A stretch of DNA of 64,000 bases from Mycteria americana (lineage: Eukaryota; Chordata; Aves; Ciconiiformes; Ciconiidae), in the NCBI RefSeq assembly GCF_035582795.1, contig NC_134374.1, positions 26,365,798-26,429,797 of the forward strand, given 5' to 3'. Positions 49,086-60,700 of this stretch are shown piece by piece (position 1 is the first letter of the stretch; each line of letters starts with the position of its first letter). The notes below the pieces were generated by a model that was given only the letters and a program-made list of their open reading frames with translations, was not told the DNA's origin and did not search any database. Position numbers and translations under genes: made by a program.

Positions 49086-52000
49086 GTTTATGTACTGGTC
49101 TAGGAAAAGGGTTTATTTATGCAAGTTTCCTAAGGAAGATTGCAATGGAAAGGGGAAGGCTGAATAGCAAGAAAAACCCACATGCTGAAGTAATTAAACT
49201 CAAGAATTGCAAAACTGTTACTGTGTTTTTTCTTCGTTCCCTTTGTGTGTGTTCCTGTGTGTGCCAATACTTCCCAAACCTGTTTACTGAATTTTCTAGA
49301 AAGGAGAGCTTTAATGCTCCCCGGGGGATCTCATTCTGCAGCTGCTGCTGCTTCAAAAATAACTGAAACGCCAAGGTTAGCCTGGCACCTGTCTTCAGAG
49401 CTGTCAGCCTGAGAAAGAAGGACGTTTAGGTTTATTATTAACCTATATTCAACATACCATGGAATCAAAGCTTGCGGGAATGGGGCTGACGGCCACCGAC
49501 AGTCGTGTAGGGCCAGGCTGGCTTTGGGCATTTATTCATTGCCTATATGTGAGCAGCTGCTGGGAGCCGGCCTCGGCACCTAAGCAGTGAGGGGACCCGG
49601 TGCGGCTTTTTCACAGGGAGCGATGCGAAAGCTCAAGGTACTGTGTTGGGTGCTGGCGAGAAACGGGCGTGCGGTGGAAAGCTCCTCATCTGGCGACCGA
49701 CGGTCGCGATGGATCGCGCGCTGTAACGTGGCACCTTCAGGAACCGCGTCGGGAACCTGTTGTACAAATGGGTGCTGTTGTAAAGATCAGCACCGCGCCC
49801 CAAGCTCTGCAAAACAAATGCTACTGCAGTTTTGAAGGAGCAAGCATCCTTGCATCCTCTTACATTACTCAGAGGAGCAGAGGTCTCCTCCGAGGAATGT
49901 AAGAGGTCTGTAAACACAAATCAACTGTAGTGAATCCACGGGCAGTGAAAGGGAGAGTAAGGTGAAAGACGGGATGAAAGCGATTAGGACAAAGTGAAGG
50001 GCAAGCTCGGGCTGCCCTCAGCTGCGCTGCCACGGCGTCGGAGCCGTCCGTCCCCGCTGCTAATCTGGAGCCGTCGATGGGGCTCAGTGCGAAAGTCCTG
50101 GAGGGTGAAGTGGCATGAAGTTGGTAAGAGTCCAGAGTTCAGTTTTTGGGGTACTCAGTTCCTCTGTTACCTGTTGAAAAAAAGATTAACAAGAGCTTTT
50201 CATGAGTAGTTACCTTTGTTCCCAGAGCTGGAGTATTTTCCTTCATAGGAGCACCCAATATACTCGCGCACCTCTTACCCCCCGCCTCCATTTCTCCATC
50301 TCCCCCTATCATCTTCTCTATAATAAACAGACAAACTTTATGTTTTAGCTTAAATCAGCAGTAGGTGTATTTATGCATAGACACTTACCATCTTCTCTTT
50401 CCTTTGCTTTACAAGGAAGGTGTTAGCACCTTAAGGTCATGTATCGTACAGGGTTAACTTCGGTTCACTAGACTACAGCTGTTAAGGTTGGTTATCAGAC
50501 AGGTCTGAGTATCTTCTAATACTGTGCCTTCTTCCTTTAATGTTACCTCTATTCCGATTTTTAGATACGTTCTGTTGCTTAGGTGTTTGTTTAAAAAAGA
50601 AAAAACATTTCTGAAATGAACAATTCTATTCTAGAGCCATTGCCCTAGTTTCTCCCCTGGTTTTTTGCCAGTAAGGCTCAACCACGGTCTGCAATTCTCC
50701 CTGGGCATAGTCTCGCACAGAGACAGTGTGAAAGGTCCGGGGTCCCTGCTGCTTGTTCGTATCTCGTAACTCGTCGTAGAATCCCAGCCGCAGCCTTGTA
50801 CCTGCACGGCACGGCAGCTCTCGGCTCTGCCGTCGGCTCTTCTTGTGGCTGGGCACCGCGTCAGCTCTTCCCCCGTCTCAGTCTTTTGTAACTCCCTGCC
50901 TGGTCAAAACTTTCCCGCACTCTTTGGAAAGCGCGTTAGTAACAACCAATTACAATGCAAATTCTGCTGGGTTTTTTTACCATCCTTTCCCTTTCCTTTT
51001 GGAGACAAGTCAACATTTCAGCTGGGGTGGGGCGCCCAGATTGCTCTTTCCCTGTTGGCCAACTCACGGGGCGGTCGCTCAGCCCAAACGCTGCGCAAGT
51101 GCCCCCGCGCCCGCGTGCGGGGCCGCCCGGGCACCCGCCCTGTCCTTGCCTCACTGCCCTTTCCCAAAAAGCCATTTCTCACCCGGGCTCTGCCAGCTAG
51201 GCTGGATGTAGCGCACCAGTGCAGCGTTCTTTATAGACTCCAGTAAGACAGGCCCTCGGCTCCATAAGGTACTGATTAAAACAAGGGAGGTTTGCTGGAG
51301 GTAACATGAGAAGGAACCAGGGAACAGCATAAATAATCTTAGCGTCAGGCAGACCTCCCATCTGGGCATGGCACGCCGTGCACAGCCCGTGCCGAGGTTA
51401 ACTGCACGGTGGGCTTTACAGTTTTTGTAGGATTTTCCCAGAAGTAAAGAACTCTATTAGTCATTTCCGCTGTCAAGAAAAAGGATGTTTATATGAAAAC
51501 GTGCTGCTCCGCTTCAAGATAAGGACCAGGACAGGGCAGCGGCGGCAGCGCGGGAGCCACGGACAGACTCCTCCGTTACGATGAGCCGGCCGAGTCCGTC
51601 TGCAGGCGCGCGATACCCGCCGCCCGGCACGGGCCCGCGGGCCCAGCGGCGATGCACGACGTCTGCTACTGTGCCGCTGCAACCCGCTGCGTAACAAGTT
51701 TCTGTTACCTGTGACCACAGCTGCTTCACTATAATGCAAGTTTCCTTCCTCCTCCCTCCAGCATCAACGCGCACGGCCGCTGCTTTGACTTCTTGGTTTT
51801 AGTGTCCTGTAGCCGGGGAAGGAAAGGTTGCTGTTCCTTGACTTCCACGTGCTGAGAATTTAACGAACACACGCAGGCACGGCAAGCACAGCGTGAGAAA
51901 GTGAAAAGTGCCCCTCTCGTGCTCCTTTCATAATTATTTTTCGTCCTGTTCCAGCCTGGCCCTCCCCACACAGACTTCGTCAGCCTAGCCATCAATTTTT

Positions 52001-54600
52001 TATCTCATCCTGCTGAGTGCTCGCTAGCACAGAGCCTTCCAGCATACAAGAGAAACTTATTTTGATCTGCCTCTCCTGGGCTGTACGATGCCACCCCATC
52101 CAGTCCACGCTCAAAATGTTTTGCTGTCTCCTAAAACAAGATTGCCGTTTTGAAAAGCAGTGTCTGCGTTATCATAGCTCCCCGAGGCAGAAGCAAGAGA
52201 TTGCTACCAAGGGGCATCTCAGCGTACAGGTGTCTGTCCTTGCATCATATAAAGGACAAGAGATTTCTCCTGCCCCTGTCCCCCAAACAAAAAGGTAAAT
52301 GTAAATATAAAGGTACAAATATATACACATCTTTTTTTTGTCGAGCAGTTTGAGTTTTAGCTTCCTGGCCGGTACGTACCCTGCCAGCGGCAGGTTCCCT
52401 GATGACTTAGGCCGAGTCAGTTTAGGCTTTTGCCCTCCTCCCCAGCCAGCCAGGTGCCCTAGGAAGGAGCTCCACTGGTTTGAACTTCACGTGTTCTTTT
52501 CTCTTCCTTTTTTGAACCAAGAAGTATGTGAACACTGCAACGCACACAAGCTTTCCTGCTTCTCCCCGTCCCGGTGACTGCAGACTGGAGTTGCATCTCA
52601 TGGAAGATTTCTGCTGGAGGAATACAGGGCTACAAGGGAGGAGCATGTGAAATCAGGTCCCAAAAGCTCTTGAATCTCTCTGTTGAACCTTTTTCTCAGC
52701 TTTATCAAGTTGGGTGTCTTCAGAAGCATTTAGACCTTAAGCTGGCGAGATGTCCTCTTTAATTACAGGTATAACTGCAACTACAGTAGATGGTAAGAAA
52801 TTAATCGAGCAGATGATCGTCTAGGCTGAGACTGATAAACAACCACAAGGATATAGAGATTTTCCAACCAAATAAAGGCATGAAAATTGTGTGTAGTAAA
52901 ATCACCAGCTTCAGGGAAACAGAGATCAGAGTGTTATAACCTGAAAAGAACCAAATTCAAATTCATACCAATAACATTGTCATAATTAGATCAACGTATC
53001 AAATAATAACAAGTAGTAAAAAAAAAAAATCACACTTCTATATGCATATATGCTTTTAAGCACCATTGTTCTGCAGAATGAACTGTCAACGACTCTAAAA
53101 TAAGAATATATGTAAAAGCAAGGAATCACAATGAAAGCAAAGGCCTCAAAAGAAAAGGAACAAGATAATGCCAGAGCTCCCAGGGCTGTATACGCAAATC
53201 TCCTGGCTTTAATGTGAAATTACATAACAACCCCATGAAGCTGCTCCAATGACAATGTAGGTGGAGCTGTCTTTAAGCCATATAGAAGGCTATAAGAAGT
53301 ATTTTTTCCCCACATTGCCAGTACTTCAGGATCAGGTACGCAGCACTGACTGCTCTGGCACGCTGTACTGCGCTTCTACAGATGCGAACGTTGTCTCACT
53401 ATCGTTAAAGGAGGGCTGTACTTCAGAATATGGTCTAGGATTTTGTTGACTGCGTTTAATTATTGTGGTTACTTGCATTTGAGGAGCGGATGTTGAATTT
53501 GGATGTAACAGCAGCAAAGTGCTCGTGTCGATTTAGCTGAATGCAAGGAAGCAGAAGAGATTTCTGTCATTAGGGCGTAAGAAAAATCAAGAGCTGCAGA
53601 AGACAGCAGAGACGTGTAAAATCTCTTGAAGATAATGTTTCAGTAGAGAACAGACACTTCTCCTAGATGGACCTAGTGCTCAATTACTGAATAATGCAGA
53701 TTAACTATAACTAATATTACCTTTAATTAATAATAACACATCTCATTACAGTTGAGAAGTCACGATTTCATAGTCTCAAAGATTTTCTCCTTTGATAGGT
53801 TCCTTTTTTTTTCTCTCTAGGCCTATCATTGTTCACCTGTTTCCAAAGCAGCCTGCGGGGAAATGCAGGTGCATGTGGCCCTAATCCATGTTTTTAGCTG
53901 AATGCAATTAATCAATTCAACCAAGCAGCTAAATTGCTATGTGAGAAAGGAGGATCAACCTGTGATGCAGAGTGGGACGGTTGAACCAGGTGCCTGCAGC
54001 TCTCGGAAATTATTTCTTTTCAGGTTTGTATACCTAACCTCTCCACCTCTTAAATGGGATGTAATGATATAGATTAGAATAGAATATTTCAGTTGGAAGG
54101 GACCTACAGATGATCATCTGTCTCACACTGGTAATGTAAAGATTTGGGGTGTTTCATGAATCGTAGTTTAAAACACAGGGGTAAGCTCCACAGAAAAGCT
54201 GGTAAGAAAATGAATAGTAAGGACCTTGGTTGTTTATCTCCTTAAGAGTACTCTCTCAGATCTTCTTGTATGTAACATGCATGTTAAAATGTATTATTTA
54301 GAAAGCAATGCAAGATGAAAAGAGGAAGAAATAGGTGGTTAGGAATAAAAAGAAAAAAAAAAAACATTTTTTAAAAGTTCAATTAAAAAACAGAAGGGCA
54401 AAAAAGCATACTCAGCAGGAAATATGAAATCGAGTAGAAGTAATTCTTAGACTTTTCTCTTTTTACCCTCCCTTAGGACTTCTGTTCTGCCCACACCTCT
54501 GACAGTCATCACTGAGACAATTTTTTTTCTGAAAAAGAGGAAGGAAAAACCATCAGCAGCTGTCCTGGGCTCCCGATGACAAAGTGAGCGACGAAAGGGA
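49086..54600. other. Intergenic region between HSF3 and VSIG4
   Basis: No gene is supported. Contents are mixed: CpG-richer patches near 49560-49760 and 51530-51680, AT-rich sequence from 52800 to 54450, A-runs near 53020 and 54352, and a CR1-like scrap near 54068. The minus-strand frame 50626-50856 looks somewhat protein-like but has no recognised family. Confidence 0.5.
54068..54135 (-). mobile_element. CR1-like LINE 3' end remnant
   Basis: The plus strand reads AGAATATTTCAGTTGGAAGG, then GACCTACAGATGATCATCTG, a typical reverse-complemented avian CR1 terminal segment, about 550 bp upstream of VSIG4. Confidence 0.55.
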
Positions 54601-54635
54601 AGTGTTCCTGATTCACCCCCTGCCTTGGAGAGAGC

Positions 54636-54663
54636 AGCTCCGCTCTGCTCTGCTCTGCTCTGC
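54636..54663. repeat. CTCTG pentamer repeat in VSIG4 5' region
   Basis: About five GCTCT/CTCTG units just upstream of the VSIG4 start codon, probably within the 5' UTR. Confidence 0.8.
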
Positions 54664-54694
54664 TGGAGAGGGAGAAGCTGCAGCCCTAGGAAGG

Positions 54695-54749
54695 ATGGGG
54701 ATGCTGGCGAGAGCAGCCGTGCTTATGAGTCCTCTTCTCTTCTGCAACG
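54695..54749 (+). CDS. VSIG4: VSIG4 exon 1, signal peptide
   Basis: Encodes MGMLARAAVLMSPLLFCN, a short basic start and hydrophobic core. The first ATG (54695) was chosen; ATG at 54701 is an equally possible start. Donor GTGAGT, phase 1. Confidence 0.8.
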
Positions 54750-57700
54750 GTGAGTCTATGGAAAGGTCTCCCGCTCGGGGCGGTTCCTTCCCTGGCACCG
54801 GTGTGTCTGCGTGTGTTTGTACAGGAGTGGCTCTGTTTTGGGAACAGAGACGCGGCAAAAAGGCCAACGTCTTTGCGTGCTGCTGGCTCGGTGTTCGGTT
54901 GTTTCCGATCCAGTGGCTGCAGAGCGCAACGGTGCACGAAGGCTATGGCAACGCTGCCCACGTACTTAAGAGTACAAAGATCCCACATACGTTGTGACGG
55001 TTATTTCACGGAGCACAGCGAGCAGCCCGGCAAGAAGGGTCTGGTTAGTTGTTGTGTTCCCAGGAAAGGGGAGGTTTGGAAACCAGGAGAAAAGGGTAAA
55101 GAAGTGTCTACGGAAGCATAGGTTTAGCCCCAAGATTGACAAAAATGTACTGGCACAAAGGCAACAGACCTCATTTTTATAGGCAAATTCAAAGAGTTAG
55201 ACTTCTTTGATCCATGGCTTAAGTTGCTTAAATTCAGCTTACTCTGACGAAGCGGTGTCTTTCGGAAGAACCAATGGGCAGCGGAGGAGAGGAAAACCTT
55301 AAAACCTGTGGTTTGCTGTTAATGCGCGGCGCTTTCCAGGAAAGCCCCGAGAGTGACGGCGGGTGGCGGGGGCAGGCGCCAGCTGCGACCGGGGAGCTCT
55401 GCAACTCGGGCCCGAGACAAACTCCTTCCCTCAGGTCGAAGTCGTCCGCTAGTTCTGATCCTGTGCTCTGCCTGGTGTTCACCTGCAGGCAAGCACCAGG
55501 CAGAGCACGCGAGCCAAACTGCGCACGCGGCAGCGCCCCTGGCAATCGACCGTCTCCCATCTGTCTTCCTCGTGCCATGTTGCTTTTTTTGTTGGCCCAT
55601 CCCTGAATCCCTCATCATCTACGCTGACTGCCCGTACTTTTGATTTGGTGGATCCGCTTGCTGATGCTCTCACCACCACTTCTTCACCCAGGAGCTGCCT
55701 TCACCGTGATTGCTTTTTTTTTTTTTTTTTTTTTATTTTCTCTCTCTATTCTTCCTGCAGCTCTTCTGGACCTGACTGGCCTCAATGAGATCAAAGGTGT
55801 ATGGAAGGGATCTACCACCTTGCCGTGTGCCTACGTGCCTGTGAAGGACTTTGTGCAGCAAACGCTCATGTGGACTGTGGTACACGACCAGAGCTCTGGC
55901 ACCGTCTTTCGGAGGGACGGCTCTGGCGACCACATTCTCCTGTCCGAGTACAGGGGCAGGGTCAGCGTCCTGAAGGATGCCCCAGGGAACGTGTCCCTCC
56001 ACATCCTGAACCTGGAGATCTCTGACAGGGGAGCCTACACTTGCCAGGTCACCTGGAGAGCCAGCAACAACAGCCTGATAGCAAAAGACATCACCACTAA
56101 AGTGGAGGTTGTTAAAGGTAAACCCAAGAAGGCAGCTGCGCGGGAGTGGAAGGCTTGGCGAGGGAAGGCTTTTAGGAGTTGAATAGACCGCGTAGGCAGT
56201 GACGACCCGCTTCCGATGCAGGAGCGTTCTGCTGAGCAGCGTCAGGCTCCGGTGAGAAGCAGCAAATAGGTCCGAGAGAGGAATTCTGCCCACGATACTG
56301 CACCCTGCGGTTCAGGGGCGGGGGGAGGATTTGTGGCCTCTCGCTGACCAGTTTGTCCCTGGTTCTACCCGTATCCGATGGCTCGGTGTTTCCAAGGGAC
56401 GCACACCGCAGGGGAAGTCCCTGGGATATTGCATTGCTTTTCTTTGACCAAACTTCCTCAGCACATGCCCCATCTCCCTTTGCCTGGGCAGTGGTGGCTT
56501 ATAGAGGAACGGAGATGGCATCAACCCAGCAGAGCAGGCCTTCGTGTAGGAGGTGCGATGGGTGGCATAGCTGGTACAGGCACAGCTAAGCCAAGCTTAA
56601 CCTGTGCAGAGAGGTGACGTGGGCGCGGTGCCCCTCTTCCTCCTGGGAACGCGCTGAAAGCCAGCGCCTCAGCCGCCGTGGAGGGGGGGACCTTCCCACC
56701 GCAACCAGGGCCAGCGTGACCCCGGCCCCATCTGCTTTGTCTTCCAGTTGCCGCGACCAAGCCCGTCATCAGGGCCAGCGAGCCGGGGCTGACTTTCCCG
56801 GCAGGAGCCGGGACCAGCCTGACCTGTGTGGCCAGCGGGTCCCCCCCCATCAGCTACCGCTGGTTCAGGAGCACCCCGGGAGGGAAAGCCCTGCTCCTGA
56901 GCAGCCAGGCCGAGCTGGCGTGGGACAGCCTGCGGCCCTCCGACACCGGGAAGTACTACTGTGAGGCAGAAAACAGGGTTGGGGCCGGGGCCGTGCAGCA
57001 GAGCGACGCCGTGGAGCTGACGGTGAGAGGTGAGTCCCCAGAGCCACAGCTGGATGGAAAACATCTGGAGTCCTTCCGTACCGGAATGGAACAACATTCC
57101 TACTTCCCTTCCCCAAAGGAAGAGAACGCAAGAAGCCTCGGCCTTCTGCGCTCTGAAGCACTTCTCGTCGCTAGCTCTGGCTTTCCATCCTCTTTTTATT
57201 TCCTGTATTCAATTTCCCTCCTCCTCTCTAGAGGAACTGCTCTTTTCTGATGCAGAAGAGGTTTTGTATTTAAAACGCTTATATTTATTCCTCTTTGGCT
57301 TTTTTGAAATTCTCGCTGGCTGCGTAATGCTGCCTACCGCAGCGTGTTACTAAGGCAAAAGCAGAGCAAGCTTGGATGAGGAACCAGGACTTCATTTGGA
57401 GTATCAGGAGCATACGAGCGGTAATTCAGTAGGTGAAAAGATCAAAATGGCCTCTGTTCCTTATGATTTGCTCCATGTTTCGGGGAAACACACTGCACTT
57501 CACACACTCTGCGCTCTGATGTATCCAGGCTCCGCAAGAAGGTGCGCGATGGTGCCTTGCGGAAGATGTGCTCCTTCCCTTGGCTGGTAGCGCGGCCATC
57601 AGGGCCGCGATGCCTGTGACCGCAGAGCCACGCGCAGGTGCCGCACGGTGACCTTTGAAAGAGGCAAAGCCTGCTGAGCTCCCAGTGGAACACAGGCTAC

Positions 57701-60700
57701 AGCTGAAACAGCGTGTTGTTTGTCACAGCAGTTGCACGTGAGAGCGTACAGCAAGGGAACAGGAGCTAACGATGGCCGTGCTTGTTAACGCTGCTAGCAC
57801 GCGGTCCTGTCCTCTGTGGGGTGGCTAGTTCTTCGTTATCTTATCCCGCCGGTGGAGAAGTTCTGTATTGCAGCAGCATCACAAACATGGTCGAACTGCT
57901 GTGTGAGCCCCAGTCTCGCTCACCTTGCAGATCTGCCCACAACAACCATGGCCTCCGAGGGATGCGGGAACCTCGGGGAGCGAGCGCCCAACCGCAGGTC
58001 GGGGTAACGGCAGCTACGCTGACAGCAAGGACAAGGAGCCGGGGGAGGGTTTGATGCGGCGCTTGGCACTGATTTTGTTGCTGGAGAATACAGTCTCGAC
58101 AATATTATACTTTAGTCCATACGCCTCAATTTTTAATCCAGATGTTTCTGAACGCGGAACATCCTCCCTTCCTCAGTCTCCAGTCCCCAGAGGGCTTTTA
58201 GCTTGCTCTTAGGGAGGTTGTGTCCCTGTATGAGGGACTCCGTATGTCTCTTAGGGCTGCTAGAATACCACTTCCTAACTTGGAGACCCTGCAGGATATT
58301 CTGGGTTCTGTGCTTTTTTAAAGGGCTCCCTTGCTTGTTTTCTGGTCCTGAATGAAGCCGCCGAAGCGGGAGGCAGAGCTAGTATCTCTAGTGGCAGGTA
58401 CAAAAGCTGCTTCAGACCTGACTGGAAACAGCCTGCCTTACCAAGGACTGTTGTTTTGAGGGGGGGCTTGTGATTGCCGGTTTGCTCTTGTTGGATGTGG
58501 GAATTCAGACCGGGGCTAGAATAGGTCTGCTTGTGGAAACTTGGTATGTTTGGATTATGGTTCATTTGAATTTATAGTGCCCCGGCAATCACGCAGCAGG
58601 TTGTGGGAATCGGCATCAGTGACCAGAAGCCAAGGGAAGATGTTGACAATTGTTGACTATTATTACAGAAAAAATCCCAACGGAGCTGATGTTCAGAAGT
58701 ACCTCAGTAATCTCTTGGACTCCATGGGGCTCCACCACTACTACAGGTGTGTGCGTATAGACGTACATATATATAGAGAGAGAGAGTTTGTGTATACATA
58801 GTATATGTGGCGTGTATATATACCATATATAGTATCTATCATCTAGTGTGGCTATATAGTACTATATATACTCTCTCTATATTATAGTGTACATATAGTA
58901 CTAATTTCTAGAGTTTGCCTATTTTCACTGCCTTGTACAGCTGATGGGGACATTCTCTTCTGGTCCTACAGCTGTAATCCCCCATCTCCTGGTGCTCAAA
59001 AGAGGACTGGAAATGCCCTGTGAGCCTTTCACTCCTGTTTGTTTTGCAGATCTGCCCACAACAGGAGTGACTTCTGAGAATGGTGTGGGGTATCCAGAAA
59101 AGAATTACACAACTCAGAGTAAGTGGAGGGCAAAACAAAGCTAAGAACGAGATCAGGGACCCAAACCGGCCACTCGGTAGTCAGTACCTTCAGCCTCAAA
59201 ATTAGTGTTCTGCCTTTTGGCTGCAAATTGTATTAATGGTTGTTCTCAAGGGACCTAGATGACTCATGATGACTCTTCAAAAGACTCTGGATGTTGTTTT
59301 TGGGGGGGGGGGAAGCTTTCATACTTGGAGCATACAGAGTTGTTGCTGTGTTCCCGAACAATAGTCCATTTTGATCTTTTCTTTGAGTGTCAAAGCTGGA
59401 ACAGCAGAAAAGCCTCAGTGTGCAACTCAAGCAGATCTTCTATAGCTCCTCTAGCTTTGCAGTGCTGTGGTAGGTTTAAACATGTTCCAAATGCAACTGA
59501 ACAGTATCCTTGCGTGGAAAGCTGAGACCCTTTTTTCCCGACGTTAGCGCACTATTCTGTCCAGCCCACACCTCGGTTAGCCTCAGCGTTAAGAGCCTCC
59601 GCCGGCTGTCTTTGCGGCCGTGTCTCTCGGCGAGATGCACGCGCGGTGAGCCCGGCCGGCCCACGCAAACGCACCTATTCAGAGCCAGGAGCAAGGTGCT
59701 GTTAGGGTGGGGACGAGCAGGGACGCGCAGGTGCCCACGGCAGGGCCGGCTGCTCTTGTCCTCAGGGAGGTGGTCCGCATCGTGTAACTGCTGCTGCGAC
59801 CCCGGAGGGCTTCTCTGTCTGAAAGTCTTCTGCTGTGTTGCTCTAGATGTCCCGAGGACTCGGCTGTCCCTGTACCTGATCGTCCTGATTGCTCTGGTTT
59901 GCAGCGCTGTGGTTTTCCTCATCACCTTTCTTATCGTCTGCATTAGAAAGCCCAAAGAGGGTGAGTAGACCGCTCTGGAAAACTTGAGCGTGTTGTGCGT
60001 GCCCAGCTTGGTTTTACCTTTGAGGGGTTTCGGGGATGGGGCCGGTGCCGTGCTCGCAGCTACCGGCAGCAGCCCTGGCGCCCGCCTCACGCAGGCGAGC
60101 GATCGGGACGGGCGCAGATGACGCAGGCGGCGGAGGCCTCAAGGGGCGGAGCGCAGCCCAGCCCAGCGGGGGGCGGGGCTGGGGCTGGGCTGGGCTGGGC
60201 TAGGCCGGCCCCCGCCCTTGCCGGCCCCCGCCCTTGCCGGCCCCCGCCCTTGCCGGCCCCCGCCCTTGCCGGCCCCCGCCCTTGCCGGCCCCCGCCCTTG
60301 CCGGCCCCCGCCCTTGCCGGCCCCCGCCCTTGCCGGCCCCCGCCGGGAGCGGCGCATCCCGCTCCCTGTGCCGGTTCCTGGGGACGGCGCCTCTGCCCCG
60401 GCCGTGCCGCCCTCCGCGCCGGCAGGGTTACCGGGGCCGGCCGCTTCCCTCTGGCCCTCACGGGCACCCCGCGGCTCTCCAGCGTGCATCTCGACCGGGG
60501 GCCGGTGGGGTCTTTTCAGGCGTCGGGCAGCGGGGTGGCCTTGTCCCGCGGCGTTGAAACGCCCGTTCGCACCCGCTGCGGTCCGGCGTCTCCTTCGTTA
60601 GCACCCGGAGGAGGAGAGGTCGCCGCTAATTGCCCCTGTTCGCGGCGAGTTCCGCTCCTTTCCGCTCTTCAGAGCTCGGGTGCCTTCACCGATCGCTGCC

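Noticed and set aside
49560-51774. CpG-richer patches considered as an endogenous retroviral LTR
   Set aside because: No matching pair of terminal repeats, primer-binding site or gag/pol/env frame could be found by eye.
54584-54997. 137-residue plus-strand frame over VSIG4 exon 1
   Set aside because: It begins at a GTG, not ATG, and continues past the exon 1 donor into intron. Only the signal peptide part is coding.
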